The notes below the pieces were generated by a model. It was not told the origin of the DNA, ran no database searches, and saw only the letters and a program-made list of their open reading frames with translations. A stretch of 5,276 nucleotides of DNA from Deltaproteobacteria bacterium (lineage in GTDB: Bacteria > Desulfobacterota > Dissulfuribacteria > Dissulfuribacterales > UBA3076): NCBI GenBank assembly GCA_021159445.1, contig JAGGRV010000058.1, positions 1 to 5,276 on the forward strand, given 5' to 3'. A program made the position numbers and the translations under genes. Of this stretch, positions 5,028 to 5,276 are shown in pieces. Each line of letters opens with the position of its first letter. The stretch's first letter is position 1.

Positions 5028-5276
5028 ATGAATTATCTTTTAGGTCTTGATATCGGTACCAGCGGGGTAAAAACCCTATTAGTTTCCCCTGAAGGTAAGA
5101 TTATTTCCAGTAAAACAGTTTCCTATCCCCTTACCACTCTTCACTCCGGCTGGGCAGAGCAATCTCCCTCTGACTGGTGGGAAGCCACCGTAAAAGTGAT
5201 AAAGGAAACAGTATCTAATAATCCTATTGATCCTAACCAGATTAAAGGAATAAGCCTATCCGGACAGATGCACAGC
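5028..5276 (+). CDS. xylB: Xylulokinase-like FGGY-family sugar kinase (N-terminal part)
   Basis: The first 83 residues of a kinase cut off by the window end. The FGGY/actin-type phosphate-binding opening LLGLDIGTSGVKTLLV is at 4-19 (D8 and the GTSG loop). HSGWAEQSPSDWW (39-51) and GISLSGQMHS (74-83) match the conserved N-terminal blocks of xylulokinase (XylB), whose product is D-xylulose 5-phosphate. In the family, the GQMH stretch lies close to the sugar site. The ATG lies 36 bp after the isomerase stop, with only a weak ribosome site (AGGTG at 5019-5023, 4 nt before the ATG). This indicates co-transcription with the isomerase. Other FGGY kinases share the opening motifs, so D-xylulose specificity rests on the GQMH block and the neighbour. 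About five-sixths of the protein lies outside the window. Confidence 0.85.
   Translation, partial: MNYLLGLDIGTSGVKTLLVSPEGKIISSKTVSYPLTTLHSGWAEQSPSDWWEATVKVIKETVSNNPIDPNQIKGISLSGQMHS

Noticed and set aside
1..5276. CRISPR array, tRNA or rRNA gene
   Set aside because: No regularly spaced repeats, cloverleaf-like sequence with a TTCGA-type arm in context, or rRNA stretches were seen. The TTCGAA at 3776-3781 is an isolated palindrome.

Overview
The window looks like a low-GC, Clostridia-type Firmicute. The AT-rich base composition, the purine-rich Shine-Dalgarno (SD) sites, and the GGGGACGGTTCTTTGTTT-type terminal repeat (which I recall from clostridial genomes) all point that way. The assignment is inferred, not proven. 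All convincing genes are on the plus strand.

Region 1 (1-1832) is a small amino-acid catabolism cluster. It holds a possible C-terminal tail of an upstream gene, a small single-domain cupin, and a full-length kynureninase (kynU). Kynureninase splits kynurenine into anthranilate and alanine. The cupin and kynU are 99 bp apart, and no tryptophan dioxygenase or formamidase gene is visible here.

Region 2 (about 1842-3796) is a mobile-element island. It begins with a decayed, internally deleted REP-associated (RAYT/Y1-type) transposase element bounded by 25-bp inverted repeats that match at 24 positions. A few bases further on sits an apparently intact IS110-family insertion sequence. Its 428-aa DEDD transposase keeps all expected catalytic residues. 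Upstream of that gene, a good promoter overlaps the left arm of a hairpin that would hide the ribosome binding site in read-through transcripts. Downstream, about 200 nt of non-coding DNA has a long stem and several smaller stems. This is the natural place for a guide (bridge/seek) RNA. An 8-bp direct repeat, GCATTCCT, marks plausible ends of the element.

Region 3 (3801-5276) is a sugar-utilisation operon: a divergent xylose-isomerase-like TIM-barrel enzyme followed 36 bp later by the start of a xylulokinase-like FGGY kinase cut by the window edge. Together they would convert an aldose to a ketose and then phosphorylate it for the pentose phosphate route. The isomerase keeps most xylose isomerase metal ligands but has His where a metal-binding Asp is expected, a feature of L-rhamnose isomerases. 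The insertion sequence ends almost at the 5' edge of this operon, so it may have separated the operon from its original promoter.

The strongest candidates for something new are the IS110 guide-RNA region with its read-through lock, its position next to a REP-type element, and the hybrid active site of the isomerase.
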